NCBI GenBank assembly: GCA_030065825.1
Contig: JASJCY010000003.1
Span: 20,815 to 84,814 of the forward strand
Direction of reading: 5' to 3'
From: Nostocaceae cyanobacterium
Lineage (GTDB): Bacteria > Cyanobacteriota > Cyanobacteriia > Cyanobacteriales > Nostocaceae
DNA: 64,000 nucleotides
The position numbers and the translations under genes are program-made. Positions within the stretch are counted from its first letter, which is position 1. Every line of letters begins with the position of its first letter. Shown here piece after piece: positions 50,686 to 61,600 of the stretch. The notes under the pieces were generated by a model. That model made no database searches. It saw only the letters and a program-made list of their open reading frames with translations, and was not told the origin of the DNA.

Positions 50686-51270
50686 TTAATCAAGCAACCA
50701 CATTTGAGACTGAGAAGAATTATCCGCAGGTAGTGGGGGTTTTTTATGAGTTAGTCTTTCTTCATGACGGTATGATTTTCTATATTGACTTTGTATTGAT
50801 TGGACAATTGCCTTTTCCTTTTCTTTCTCTTGGGATTTTGCTTCTTTCAAGCTATGAATTTCTTCTGTGAGTTTGCCATTCTCTTCTGCTAGATTTAGTG
50901 CGTCTTTCTTGGCATCATAAAGTTCTTTTGTCAGTCGTTCCGATAGTGTTTTTTGTGCCAACAAATCTGATTGCAAGCCAACTATTTGTTGCTGTAAATC
51001 CTCTTCATACTGATGTATTTCTTCGAGAGCATTTTTCGACTCTTTAATAGTTTCTTTTAAATCTTTAATCGTGACTTGCAAATCCTTAATAGTTTCCTCT
51101 AAAGCCGCTTTTTCTGCTTCTGCTTTTTGTTGTGCATCTATTTCTTCTGTACTTTCAGAAGATTCTATACTCACAGCAGTAGCTTCGATATCAATTGCCG
51201 ATTCATCTGCACTAGGTGTATATTTTTTAGCTTCTTCTTGTGGCAAGCGAGTTGTGCGTTTTCTAGGCAT
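50686..51270 (-). CDS. Coiled-coil protein, function unknown (194 residues)
   Basis: ATG 51270 follows GAGGAAAT. A basic N-terminus (MPRKRTTRLPQEEAKKYTPS) and acidic segment precede a long coiled coil (about residues 45-155: LEETIKDLQVTIKDLKETIK, LQQQIVGLQSDLLAQKTLSE) and a Ser/Gln-rich tail ending SQMWLLD. No signal peptide, no membrane helix. Such proteins in cyanobacteria may be cytoskeletal-like or motility-related (compare HmpF-like coiled coils), but I see nothing that decides this. Confidence 0.75.
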   Translation of the reverse strand: MPRKRTTRLPQEEAKKYTPSADESAIDIEATAVSIESSESTEEIDAQQKAEAEKAALEETIKDLQVTIKDLKETIKESKNALEEIHQYEEDLQQQIVGLQSDLLAQKTLSERLTKELYDAKKDALNLAEENGKLTEEIHSLKEAKSQEKEKEKAIVQSIQSQYRKSYRHEERLTHKKPPLPADNSSQSQMWLLD

Positions 51271-51977
51271 AATTTTCTATTTCCTCCAAGAATTTTCTCA
51301 TTTTTTAGCCCAGGAATAGTAGTCTAACTTTCTAATTTTAATTTCCTGAAAACACTGACTACCCTGCATTCCCACCAAGATATTGATTAATCACTAGACC
51401 TACAAGCGCCACTAATTCGTAGCCATGGGCACGGATAACCTTATCTTTACCTAATAAATATACCTCGTTATGGAACACAACAGAAATTAAAAATATAGCA
51501 ATCCTAAGTCATTGGTGAAAAGTTAGATCCCCGACTTCGCAAAAGTTGTCGGGGATCTGGACACCATGAATTTTCGCAAATCAAACAGGACTGCTATAGT
51601 TGCAATAGAAGCAGCAAACAGCAATCTCAATCTCTGTATGACAGCAAATATTAACCTAGCAGACGGATTGAACATGCCCTTTTTTCTGGGGCAATGAAGT
51701 AGTGGGATACATGAATTCAGCAACAGCAATTTTGGCGTTGCTGTTAGCGCAGCTTGATATTAGCCATAAATAAGTATAATTTTAATATTGCCAAAGAATA
51801 AAATGGGTAATTATACTGATAAAGTGATAAATATGATATGAAGCTGTATCTACAAATATTAAAACTTAACATACAATTTATTATTTTATTTTTTGCGTAA
51901 ATTACATCATTTTTTCTGGACAATTTTCTAGTGATAAATTTACTTTTAAAAAGTAATTTGTCCATCTGGAATTTATT
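51271..51977. other. Intergenic region with a strong palindrome
   Basis: AGATCCCCGAC (51525-51535) pairs with GTCGGGGATCT (51548-51558), a common dispersed palindrome. Otherwise AT-rich with no supported gene; it contains the divergent promoters of the coiled-coil and PEP-CTERM genes. Confidence 0.55.
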
Positions 51978-52787
51978 ATGCTTTCACTGCAAAAGATTCT
52001 CTTCATTGGAGTTAGTACAGCTTTAATATGTAGCTTTGGAAAAAGTGCTGAAGCATCTACTTTTTTTTCTACTAGCTCAGGACAAGTTGGAAGTGTGGAT
52101 GCAAGCACAGGTAACTTCACTCCTTTGGTTACTAATGGTCCAGCCTTTACTGATATCGCATTAACAGACAACGGTGAACTTTTTGGTATTACTTTCACTG
52201 ATTTATACCAAATAAATCAAAATACAAACTCATCCTCATTCGTTGGAAACCTTGGTTCATTTGGAATGAATGCACTTGGTTTTACTGACACAAATCAACT
52301 CTATGGAGCTCGTTTTAATGGGGGCTTTTACGAAATTGATGTTACAACTGGTGCTGCTTCATTGATTGCTGGTACTTCTAGCTTCCGGAGTAGTGGCGAT
52401 ATGGTATTCGATACAGTTAATCAGCAATTTTGGGCAACATCATCTTCTAACAAATTATTCACTATTGGTCTTGATGGCACCCTGAATGAAATTGGCGATC
52501 TAGGCTTCCAAAATGTGTATGGGTTATTCTTTGATAATGGAACTTTATATGGTCATACTGCTGTGGGTCAGCAGATTACCATCGACACAACAACAGGACA
52601 AGGCACTTTTGATAAAAATATTACAGGTCATCAAGGAAACATTTGGGGATCGGCATCACTTCCCTCAAGCGGTCCTGGACAATCTGTTCCTGAACCAACT
52701 TCTGTACTCGGTTTACTAGGATTTGCGACTTTTGGTGCAAAATCAATTTTGAAGCGTAGAAAACGCAATTTTGAAAATTCTAACTAG
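51978..52787 (+). CDS. PEP-CTERM anchored exported protein
   Basis: A 269-residue protein with a signal peptide (ILFIGVSTALICSFG, cleavage after AEA), a beta-propeller-like mature domain (repeats such as ALTDNGELFGITFTDLYQIN and LGFTDTNQLYGARFNGGFYE), and a C-terminal sorting signal: VPEPTSVLGLLGFATFGAKS then a basic LKRRKRN tail. The signal is recognised by exosortase-type enzymes and is linked to surface or extracellular matrix display. It is the only gene of its kind in the window, transcribed toward the PBP2 gene. Confidence 0.9.
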   Translation: MLSLQKILFIGVSTALICSFGKSAEASTFFSTSSGQVGSVDASTGNFTPLVTNGPAFTDIALTDNGELFGITFTDLYQINQNTNSSSFVGNLGSFGMNALGFTDTNQLYGARFNGGFYEIDVTTGAASLIAGTSSFRSSGDMVFDTVNQQFWATSSSNKLFTIGLDGTLNEIGDLGFQNVYGLFFDNGTLYGHTAVGQQITIDTTTGQGTFDKNITGHQGNIWGSASLPSSGPGQSVPEPTSVLGLLGFATFGAKSILKRRKRNFENSN

Positions 52788-52862
52788 GAGTGTTGCAAAA
52801 AATAATTATTCTGTACCTGTAGCAAATCCAGTTTTTAATCCTGCTTAATAACACACAAAACA

Positions 52863-52899
52863 TATTGTAGGGTCATAGCGCTGCCATGACCCTACAATA
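52863..52899. terminator. Bidirectional hairpin between convergent genes
   Basis: TATTGTAGGGTCAT (52863-52876) pairs perfectly with ATGACCCTACAATA (52886-52899), 9-nt loop. It lies between the convergent PEP-CTERM and PBP2 genes; it is also a common dispersed repeat type, so terminator function is probable only. Confidence 0.55.
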
Positions 52900-52940
52900 A
52901 TCATATGCTCGATTCTTTTTTCAAATCGGTATTACTTTGA

Positions 52941-54767
52941 TTACTTAGTACTGGGTTTCTGATATTTACCCGGATACTTCCTCTGGAAATATTCTTCCAT
53001 TACTTTTAACACCATCGGTCCAGCGAGGCTACCCCCACCACCACCGGAATGTTCCGTAAACGCCACCACCACAATTTCCGGCTTATCTAATGGTCCATAG
53101 GCACCAAACCAAGCGTGATTCTTCTTTACTCTACCCTGCCAAGCCTCTGCGGTTCCACTTTTACCAGCCAATGGGGGAACTGTGGGTTGATTTAGTTTCG
53201 TCCCTGTCCCTCCAGTAATCACCTTCCGCAGTCCTTGATGCAGAATCTTGATAGTTGTAGGCTTCATATTTAAGGACTCTCGCCAGGTTTTTGCTTCTTC
53301 ATTGTCTTTCAGTAAATGGGGTTGTACCCGATAGCCGCCATTTGCAGGCACAGCAAACATCACAGCCACCTGCAAAGGTGTAGTTAACAATGCCCCTTGA
53401 CCAATTGACATATTAATCGAATCCCCTACCGTCCAGGGCATTTTCCAGAGTTCCCGTTTCCATTTCTCATCGGGAACAAAACCTTTGGCTTCTTCATTGA
53501 CGAGTTCAATCCCACTTCTTTCACCAAACCCAAACTTGCGAGACCATTCAATTAAAGTAGGACCCCCCACTCTCCTACCAACTTGATAGAAAAATGTATC
53601 GCTACTCCAAGCCATTGCCCCTGTAAATCCCAACGGACCAAATCCAGCGTGATTCCACTCCCCAAATGTTACCCCACCCACGGTATAAGAAGGATAAGTT
53701 TGCAATACCGTATTGGGAGAAAATTTACCGGATTCCAATGCAGCAGTAGTGGTAACAATTTTGTAAGTACTGGCAGGTGGAAAACCGCTAAGGGCACGAT
53801 TTACCAAAGGATGGTTTTTACCTAACAGTATACTTTCTAACTGTTCGCGTTCTTTGGCAGAAAGTCTTTGCTTAGAGAAAATATTCGGCTCAAAGGTAGG
53901 GTGAGATACCAAAGCGAGGACAGCACCATTATTGGGATCGATGGCTACAATTGACCCGTTATAACCCTTTAAAGCTTTGTCCGCTGCCTTTTGTAAATCT
54001 ACATCTATAGTCAGACGGATATCTTGACCAGGTTTTGCTTGTTTTTCTCCCAAAATTCGTATCGGTTGCCCTTTACGATTCACTTCCAACTGTTGACCAC
54101 CCCATTCACCCCGTAACACCTTTTCATAAGCCCTTTCCACACCCATTTGACCGATAACATCTCCCAGTCGGTAGCCTTCTTCTTTCTTTTTTTTCAACTG
54201 TTTGGGACTTAATTCTCGCGTATATCCCAGCACATGAGCCAATTGTTGACCGTGGTTATAAAAACGCACCGCTTCTGTGTGAATTTCTACATCATTAAGT
54301 TCATTTTCATACTCTTTCAGTGCAGTGATTTCTTCTAAACTCAGGTCACGGGCAATTCGGACTAGGGAAGCAGAGTTAGCACCTTTTTCTTCCAATTTCT
54401 TGACCATCTCTTTTTCGGGGATATCAAGAATTTTAGATAAAAGGGGACCCACCTTAGACCATGCAGGTTTAGTATGAGCCATGGGCCATAAATATACAGA
54501 ACGGGGATAGCGGGTAGTAGCTAACAGTTTACCATGACGGTCAAAAATATTACCTCTTTCTGGTTGTTTGTGTATAGTCCGAATCCGGTTACTTTCAGCT
54601 CTTTGCCGTAATTTTTCCCCTTCCACCAGTTGCAAATGTGCCAAACGTCCAGCAATTCCTCCCAGCATCAAAAGGGTAAATATGATAAAAAATATGGATT
54701 GTCTACTCTTGCCAACAGTACGTGTATCTTTTTTGCTGCGAATATACGGTGATTGTAATAGTCCCAT
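52941..54767 (-). CDS. mrdA: Penicillin-binding protein 2 (transpeptidase)
   Basis: The cell-elongation peptidoglycan transpeptidase. 608 residues: a short cytoplasmic tail, one membrane helix (IFFIIFTLLMLGGIAGRLAH, about 25-45), the PBP dimer/pedestal domain (RIRTIHKQPERGNIFDRHGK, VIGQMGVERAYEKVLRGEWG), and the transpeptidase with active-site Ser333 in PPASTYKIV (SxxK), the SIN motif in GDSINMSIGQG and KSGTAE. All three active motifs are intact. It is not next to mreBCD or rodA here, a common arrangement in cyanobacteria. Confidence 0.93.
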   Translation of the reverse strand: MGLLQSPYIRSKKDTRTVGKSRQSIFFIIFTLLMLGGIAGRLAHLQLVEGEKLRQRAESNRIRTIHKQPERGNIFDRHGKLLATTRYPRSVYLWPMAHTKPAWSKVGPLLSKILDIPEKEMVKKLEEKGANSASLVRIARDLSLEEITALKEYENELNDVEIHTEAVRFYNHGQQLAHVLGYTRELSPKQLKKKKEEGYRLGDVIGQMGVERAYEKVLRGEWGGQQLEVNRKGQPIRILGEKQAKPGQDIRLTIDVDLQKAADKALKGYNGSIVAIDPNNGAVLALVSHPTFEPNIFSKQRLSAKEREQLESILLGKNHPLVNRALSGFPPASTYKIVTTTAALESGKFSPNTVLQTYPSYTVGGVTFGEWNHAGFGPLGFTGAMAWSSDTFFYQVGRRVGGPTLIEWSRKFGFGERSGIELVNEEAKGFVPDEKWKRELWKMPWTVGDSINMSIGQGALLTTPLQVAVMFAVPANGGYRVQPHLLKDNEEAKTWRESLNMKPTTIKILHQGLRKVITGGTGTKLNQPTVPPLAGKSGTAEAWQGRVKKNHAWFGAYGPLDKPEIVVVAFTEHSGGGGGSLAGPMVLKVMEEYFQRKYPGKYQKPSTK

Positions 54768-54885
54768 AAGACAAAAAGCAATTATAAAATTAGTATTATC
54801 ATGTATACAATAGCGCTATACCATGACCCGGTATTTAAAGTTAAATAATTGCATTGGTGAATGCTAACGGGAACAGGGATTAAGA

Positions 54886-55070
54886 GTAGGGGCGCAATGC
54901 TTGCGCCCACCAGGCGCGGAGTTAGTAGGGGCGCAATGCTTGCGCCCACCAGGCGCGGAGTTAATTAGGAAGTTATTATTCTCCCCCCATCTCCTGGGCG
55001 GGGAAACCCCGCCCCTACTCTCCCCATTTCCCCATCTCCTGGGCGGGGAAACCCCGCCCCTACTCTCCCG
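54886..55070. repeat. Tandem family C and GGGCGGGG repeats
   Basis: GTAGGGGCGCAATGCTTGCG (with CCCACCAGGCGCGGAGTTA) occurs twice with a 39-bp period (54886, 54925). It is followed by two copies of CTCCTGGGCGGGGAAACCCC (about 54990 and 55035), whose GGGCGGGG-AAA-CCCCGCCC forms a hairpin. It occupies the promoter region between the divergent PBP2 and potA genes. Confidence 0.8.
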
Positions 55071-55150
55071 GATCTCCCCATTCTCTTCGCTTCATAGATT
55101 AATATGGATGGAAAATCTCACGTAACATTACGGTGCTTCTTCTTTTGAAT

Positions 55151-56281
55151 ATGGTTCCAATTATCACCCCACATCAGGGAGAGAAGGTGGCTTGTCAGTC
55201 CCTTGATGTTGAACTGCATGGCGTTTTCAAATTTTTCCACCAAGAACCTGCGGTACATGGTATAGACTTGGAGATTAAACAGGGAGAATTTTTTAGTATC
55301 CTAGGACCTTCTGGTTGTGGTAAAACCACCACACTACGCTTAATTGCCGGGTTTGAGTCAGCGGACGCTGGGAAATTGTTGATTCGGGGTCAATCAATGG
55401 CAAATGTCCCACCTTACCGACGACCAGTCAATACAGTGTTTCAAAGCTATGCCCTATTTAACCACCTAAATGTCTGGGATAACATTGCCTTTGGACTGCG
55501 GTTACAAAAATTACGCAAAGCCGAAATAGAAACCAGAGTTAAAGAGGCTTTAGAACTAGTGAAAATGTCAGCCTTGCGATCGCGTTTTCCGACTCAACTA
55601 TCTGGCGGTCAACAACAACGTGTAGCATTAGCGCGGGCGCTTGTCAACCATCCAGCGGTGTTACTATTAGACGAACCATTGGGAGCGTTAGATTTAAAAC
55701 TGCGTAAGCAAATGCAGGTAGAGTTATCAACTTTACATCAGGAATTGGGTTTGACTTTTATTATGGTGACCCATGACCAAGAAGAAGCGCTATCCTTATC
55801 TGATCGCATTGCGGTCATGAATCACGGCAAAATAGAACAAATTGGCACTCCCAATGAAATTTACGAGAATCCTCGGACGGCATTTGTAGCTGATTTTATT
55901 GGTGATACGAATTTATTTGCAGGTGAGATTGTAGAAATTAACAGTTCAAGTATAAAAATTGTGACTCCAAGGGGATTATCCTTTGTAGTCAGTCGTCAAG
56001 AAAATACACCTACGGGATTACAAGAACCAGTGGTGGTGAGTGTACGTCCAGAAAAAATTCAGCTTTCACTTTATACACCCAACGTCCAAACTAACTGTTT
56101 TGAAGGACGGTTAGTTAACGTCATGTATTTGGGAACTCATGTAAATTATGTGGTGGAATTGCTTGCGGGTGTAAACATCACAGTTTTGCAACCCAATACC
56201 TTTGGTAGTTTACCCAATATTGATACTCCCATCTATGCGTGGTGGTCAGAAAATGATTGTTTGGCTTTATCAAATAGTTAG
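55151..56281 (+). CDS. potA: Polyamine-type ABC importer ATPase (PotA)
   Basis: A 376-residue ATPase with Walker A LGPSGCGKTTTLRL, Q-loop TVFQSYALFNHLNVWDNIAF, signature LSGGQQQRVALARAL, Walker B LLLDEPLGALDLKL and H-loop MVTHDQEEALSLSDRI. A C-terminal TOBE domain (about 290-370) is present. I start at ATG 55151 (MVPIITPHQGEKVACQSLDV) since the GTG at 55133 has no ribosome-binding site. It is followed by a PotD-type binding protein and a PotB-type permease on the same strand, so spermidine/putrescine uptake is likely, though iron or other cation-amine substrates cannot be excluded from sequence alone. Confidence 0.9.
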   Translation: MVPIITPHQGEKVACQSLDVELHGVFKFFHQEPAVHGIDLEIKQGEFFSILGPSGCGKTTTLRLIAGFESADAGKLLIRGQSMANVPPYRRPVNTVFQSYALFNHLNVWDNIAFGLRLQKLRKAEIETRVKEALELVKMSALRSRFPTQLSGGQQQRVALARALVNHPAVLLLDEPLGALDLKLRKQMQVELSTLHQELGLTFIMVTHDQEEALSLSDRIAVMNHGKIEQIGTPNEIYENPRTAFVADFIGDTNLFAGEIVEINSSSIKIVTPRGLSFVVSRQENTPTGLQEPVVVSVRPEKIQLSLYTPNVQTNCFEGRLVNVMYLGTHVNYVVELLAGVNITVLQPNTFGSLPNIDTPIYAWWSENDCLALSNS

Positions 56282-56400
56282 TTATTAGTCATTTGACAAA
56301 TAACAAATGACATAGACAAAGGAGTAGCTAGTCTACGACAATGCCTTACGGCATACCCGCAGGGTATGACCAATGACAAATGACCAATGACAAATAACAA

Positions 56401-57486
56401 ATGACTAACAGAAGAAAATTTATTCAAGGGGTGACAGCAATTGCTGGTTTGTCTTTAACTAGTTGTGGTTGGAGACTTGCTGATGTCAAAGCTTCTTCTA
56501 CCAATAAAGGTTCCCGAGACAAATTAGATATTTACACTTGGTCTCAATATATCGATAACAAATTACTTAAAAGCTTCACTACTCAAACAGGTATTCAAGT
56601 AAGTGCTAGTGTTTATGATTCTAATGAATTTATGCTAGCAAAATTACGAGCTGGGGGTGGTGGTTCATACGGTATTATTTACCCATCCGACTATATGGTA
56701 CAAAAGATGGCGGATTTGGGATTATTAACAGCAATAAATCACGAAGGTTTAATTGGTTTAGAAAATTTATCTTCTCAATTCAAAAATCCTGCCTATGACC
56801 CTAATAATCGTTATAGTATTCCTTTTAGTTGGGGAACAACAGGTTTAATTTATAATTCCGAAGTTCTGACAAAACCGCCAGAAGATTGGAATTATCTTTG
56901 GCAAAATAAAGAGAAATTAAGTAAGCGAATGACACTGCTTAATGATATCCGAGAAGTGACGGGAGCAGTGTTAAGAATGTTAGGCTATTCTTATAATTCT
57001 CAAAACGAAAATGAACTAAAGCAAGCTTATGAAAAATTGCAGGAACTAAAACCAGCAATTGCAGCTTTTGATACTGACTCTTGGCGCAATCAAATATTAG
57101 CAGGAGATTTACTGATAGCAATGTGTTATTCAGCAGATGCAGTGCCAATTTCCAAAGAAAATCCTAAATTTAAATATGTACTTCCTAAGAGTGGTTCTTC
57201 TCTCTGGACTGACACCATTGCTATACCTAAAACATCTCCCAATCCTGATGGTGCATATGCTTGGATTAATTTTATGTTACAACCAGATGTAGGAGCGCAA
57301 ATAAGTAAACGTCTTAGTATTGCTACACCCTATAAACAAGCCTTTGAACTATTACCAAAACAATTACAAAATAATACTACTTTGTTTCCTCCAGAATCTA
57401 TTTTAAAGAATTGCGAACGCATTCGACCCTTGGGAGATTTTGAGGAGGTTTATGAGCGTTACTGGACACAATTAACTAGTGGATAA
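56401..57486 (+). CDS. potD: Extracytoplasmic binding protein of the polyamine importer (PotD)
   Basis: 361 residues. The N-terminus TNRRKFIQG has the twin-arginine motif (Arg4-Arg5) and a lipobox LTSC (Cys22), so it should be a Tat-exported lipoprotein. The mature part is a periplasmic binding fold typical of PotD/PotF: KLDIYTWSQYIDNKLLKSFT, IIYPSDYMVQKMADLGLL, IPFSWGTTGLIYNSEVL, MCYSADAVPISKENPKFKYV and PNPDGAYAWINFMLQPDVG. It is directly downstream of potA. Confidence 0.92.
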   Translation: MTNRRKFIQGVTAIAGLSLTSCGWRLADVKASSTNKGSRDKLDIYTWSQYIDNKLLKSFTTQTGIQVSASVYDSNEFMLAKLRAGGGGSYGIIYPSDYMVQKMADLGLLTAINHEGLIGLENLSSQFKNPAYDPNNRYSIPFSWGTTGLIYNSEVLTKPPEDWNYLWQNKEKLSKRMTLLNDIREVTGAVLRMLGYSYNSQNENELKQAYEKLQELKPAIAAFDTDSWRNQILAGDLLIAMCYSADAVPISKENPKFKYVLPKSGSSLWTDTIAIPKTSPNPDGAYAWINFMLQPDVGAQISKRLSIATPYKQAFELLPKQLQNNTTLFPPESILKNCERIRPLGDFEEVYERYWTQLTSG

Positions 57487-57518
57487 AATATCAGTTTTTA
57501 GGGGCACGATGCCCCCAT

Positions 57519-57564
57519 TTGTAGGGGCGCAATGCTTGCGCCCATTTGTAGCAATGCTTGCGCC
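57519..57564. repeat. Family C palindrome, one and a half copies
   Basis: GTAGGGGCGCAATGCTTGCG followed by CCCATTTGTAGCAATGCTTG. Lies between potD and potB. Confidence 0.75.
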
Positions 57565-57667
57565 CAAGAGTTATGAATGAAATAATTTGTTAGTTAATAC
57601 TTGTGTTATTTATGCTAATTTTATTATTAGTTAACAGCATTTTTAATTTTTAATTTTTTAATTACCG

Positions 57668-58582
57668 ATGTCTTCTTCTCAAGTAAAAGTAACAGATAAT
57701 TTTCAGAAAGTGCAAAAATTGCAAAAATCGTCAAAATCGCCAATCAAATGGTTGCAACCGTTGATATTACTTGCACCCGCAGGGATTTGGTTATTACTAT
57801 TGTTGGTGTTACCCACACTAATAATTCTAGAATTAAGTTTAGTTCCAGGAATTAGACCAGGGGATTTAGTAAATCCCAGTGGATTTGAGAACTATATTCG
57901 GATAATTGACCCAATTTACCTGCAAGTAATCTGGCGATCGCTATTTTTTGCTGTGGGTACAACAATTATTTGCTTGATTTTGGGTTTACCTATAGCCTAT
58001 TGGATTGCACAGATAGCACCACCAAAGTGGCGAAATTTGCTTTTGTTAGCCTTTGTTTTACCCTTGTGGACTTCTTCCTTACTTCGTTCCTATGCTTGGA
58101 TTACTATTCTCCGTCCTACGGGTTTACTTAATAGCCTACTGACTTATTTTGGCTTACCTACTTTGGCTTTACTGAATAGCAATTCAGCAGTATTAATTGG
58201 CATGAGTTACAGCTTATTGCCATATATGGTACTGATTTTATACGCTTCCCTAGAAAAATTAGACAAGGGTTTACTAGAAGCAGCAGCTGATTTGGGTGCT
58301 AATCCTTTACAAGCATTTTTTAAAGTCACTGTACCCCAAACAATTATTGGAATTGCTGCTGGTTCTTTCTTGGTATTTATTACAGCTATTGGAGATTTTA
58401 TTAATCCAGAATTACTTGGTGGTGCTTCTAGTATGACGGTAGCACGACTAATTTATAACCAGTTTTTGGGAGCAGCACAAAATTGGGGTTTTGGTTCGGC
58501 TTTAAGTTCAACTTTAATCTTAGTTGTTAGTATTGCCATTGCGCTTTTAATTAAATTTGGTGAAGCCACACCCAAGCGGTAA
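57668..58582 (+). CDS. potB: Polyamine-type ABC permease (PotB)
   Basis: A 304-residue membrane protein with six predicted helices (e.g. ILLAPAGIWLLLLLVLPTLI, SLFFAVGTTIICLILGLPIA, LLLAFVLPLWTSSLLRSYAW). The ATPase-coupling EAA-type loop reads LLEAAADLGANPLQAFFKVT followed by VPQ. It matches the PotB half of the polyamine permease. The usual PotC partner does not follow: the next gene is convergent and unrelated. So the importer is encoded incompletely here. Confidence 0.92.
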   Translation: MSSSQVKVTDNFQKVQKLQKSSKSPIKWLQPLILLAPAGIWLLLLLVLPTLIILELSLVPGIRPGDLVNPSGFENYIRIIDPIYLQVIWRSLFFAVGTTIICLILGLPIAYWIAQIAPPKWRNLLLLAFVLPLWTSSLLRSYAWITILRPTGLLNSLLTYFGLPTLALLNSNSAVLIGMSYSLLPYMVLILYASLEKLDKGLLEAAADLGANPLQAFFKVTVPQTIIGIAAGSFLVFITAIGDFINPELLGGASSMTVARLIYNQFLGAAQNWGFGSALSSTLILVVSIAIALLIKFGEATPKR

Positions 58583-58612
58583 AAAATTAAAAATTAAAAA
58601 TTAAAAATTCAT

Positions 58613-58667
58613 GGGTGCAAGCATTGCACCCCTACAGACGGGTGCAAGCATTGCACCCCTACAGACT
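58613..58667. repeat. Two family C palindromes (reverse sense)
   Basis: GGGTGCAAGCATTGCACCCC appears twice with CTACAGAC between, between the convergent potB and cheA-like genes. Confidence 0.8.
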
Positions 58668-58689
58668 TCTAATCCTGATTACCTATCTA

Positions 58690-61600
58690 TTAATTCTGAT
58701 TTAATAACCGCTGAACAGTAGAGATAAACTCATGTTCTAAATAAGGCTTGGTTAAGTAAGCTGTTGCACCCAAGGATTGTGCTAGCTGACGATGTTTTTC
58801 TGCACTACGAGAAGTTAGAACTGCTACGGGTATATTTGAAAAAATAGAATTTTTCCGTAGATTACTTAACAGTTCAAAACCATTCATGCGCGGCATTTCC
58901 AAGTCGGAAATAATCACCTGAACTTCAGAATTTCCCTGCAACTTTTCTAAAGCATCTACACCATTTTCAGCTTGCAATACTTGATAGCCATATTTTTGCA
59001 AAGTCAGAGAGAGAGTTTGACGTAAACTAATAGCATCATCTACTACCAAAATCACCTTGCTGCCGTTTTTCTTTAATTGTGGAGGTTGTTCTATTGTTGC
59101 AGAATTTGTGGTAGCAGACCCACCAAGCAGGGGTGTAGATTGGACCTTTGTGGATGATGCTGGTAAAGCTTTGTTTTTTGAGGAAACACCTGCTGGAAGT
59201 GCCATGGTATCGATTGCTGCTGTTTGCATCTCTCTAGACTCTAGCAGGAGGGGAGCATCAATTACTAAAATCAGGTTACCATTTGCCAAACTACTGCAAC
59301 CATAAATATATTTTGGAGGAGTAATTGCATTTCCTAAAGGTCTGATTACTAGTTCTTGTTCACCAATAATTTGGTCAACTTCTAAAGCCAAAAGTTCTTC
59401 TTGATTTCCACCTATCACCAGCACAGGATGCTTCATTTCTCCTGGATTGTTGCCGATGGGTGTATTGTGTATATTGCCACCACTAGCAAGGGAACCACCA
59501 TAGGATATTAACTCTGAAAGTTGACGGATGCCAAGCATACACTCATCCTTACCAGTATTCCAGTGTAAGACTTTTTTCCCTTCAAATTCTTTGATTTGTT
59601 CAGCAGAAGGAAGGACAATTTTTTCAATACTGTTTAATAAAAAAGCATAAACAGCACCTCCAGCTTGGACTATCATTAATTTATCGGTTGTCATAGAAAA
59701 AGGTATTTTGAGTACGAATGTTGTGCCTTGATTCGGTAAGGAGTGAACTGCAATCGACCCATCAAGTCCTTGCAAATGAGCACGTACAATATCTAAACCC
59801 ATACCACGTCCAGAAATATCAGTAACCTTACCAGCGGTGGAAAATCCTGGTGCAAACAATAGGTCTAATAGTTCTTCTTGAGTTGGTGCATCATTACTAC
59901 TGATTAAATTTAGTTCAATGGCTTTATTATGAATTTTTTCTAAATTTAATCCTCGTCCATCATCGTCAACTTCGATAATAGTTTGACTACCTTGATGATA
60001 AGCGTTAATTTCAATTACACCTTGTTCCGGTTTGCCAAACTGACGACGAATTTCCGCTGCTTCAATTCCGTGGTCAAAAGCATTACGTACCAAGTGTACC
60101 AAGGGGTCGTAAAGCTTTTCCGCAATCGCTTTATCCACCAAAACTTGTGTACCACTAAGTTTTAATTCCACATATTTACCATAGACATTTCCCAGGTTTT
60201 GTAACATTTGAGAAAAGCGATTAAGGATATTACCCAAAGGCATCATCCTCGCTTCATCTACGTTTTCTATAATTCCCAAGACTAGACGCTGTGTTTTGTC
60301 TTGAATTTGATTAGATTGTTTAAGAAGTAATTCAAGGGATTCTGTGGTTTCTTGAATTTGCAGTGTTTCTTCTGTTGCTTCATGTACTGCTAGATGAAAT
60401 TCTGTATATTCATCCATTTCCAGAGAATCAAAATTTACAGATGCAAGGTTTTGCATGTTTTGTGAGGCACAATTTTGTATCTGTAGTGGCAAATCCCTTA
60501 ATTTATTTATAGTAGTTTGGTGTCTGGAAAGTTGCTGGAACAATTGTTCAAGAACTGCTTGGAGTTGCTCATCCTGTAAAGTTCGTCGTTTATGATTAAT
60601 TAGTAATTCCCCAGCCAGATAATTCAAGTTTTGTAGTCCCTCGACATTCACCCGCACAAAGGAAATTGGTCGAACATTTTTATGTTTTGTCTGGAATTTA
60701 TCTTCTATTCGCTGGTTGGTTGTTGTTTGTGAATCCTGAACTACTTCCGCAATTGATTCAACAGTATCTACTACTAATTCTTCAGTATTTTCAACTAATT
60801 TATCATTAAAGAATTCTTCAGTTATTTCTAAATCATCATTATTGTTCTCTTCAGTTTGTCTGTTTACAAATTGTTCGTCCGGGGATGGGGCAATCTCTTC
60901 TCCCCATATTGTCTCTAGCAAATTAGTACTTTCTTGATTTGATTCAGGATTTGCTTCAGGATTTGATATCTCTTTGAAATCTAGTAGTTTTTGTAACTTT
61001 GGTTGATCAATCCATTGTTTTTCTTCTTGGGTGACAGGAGGATGATTTTTATATTCTTTTGCTATTGCAGCGACTTTATATTGTAATTTTTGAATAACTA
61101 GAATCTCCTCCTCATTAGAATATTGAAATTCAGCAACAGCGAGGAGAATTGCTAAAATTAATCCTTGGCGATAAATACAAAGACTTCTTTTATCTTCTTC
61201 ATCCTCCACAAATGTTAAAAAGTCGTTGAGCCAGTTATCAATATAATTTAGAGAATTTTCTGCCGCTAATTTAGGAATCAGCAAATCTATACTAAGTTCT
61301 TGTTTAGCAATTTCTAGAACATGATGAAACCATCCTAAAATGTAGCGAATTACTTTTAAATAAAATTTGGCAACTGCTGGTTTTAAAGGCTCATTTTTCA
61401 CCTTGTAATCTTGTGTGAAAAATTTGTATAGTTGTTCAGCTTCTCTTCTTAAGGAGTTAAATGTAGCAGATGTGGTAGGGGATGTTATATCAGATGTAAC
61501 GGATGGTTCCTCCGTTAGCTGTAGTTCATCTGTCGTGGGGGATATAACTGTTGTGTCACCAAATAGGGTATCTGGTTCCTCTGTTAACTGTAAATCATCT

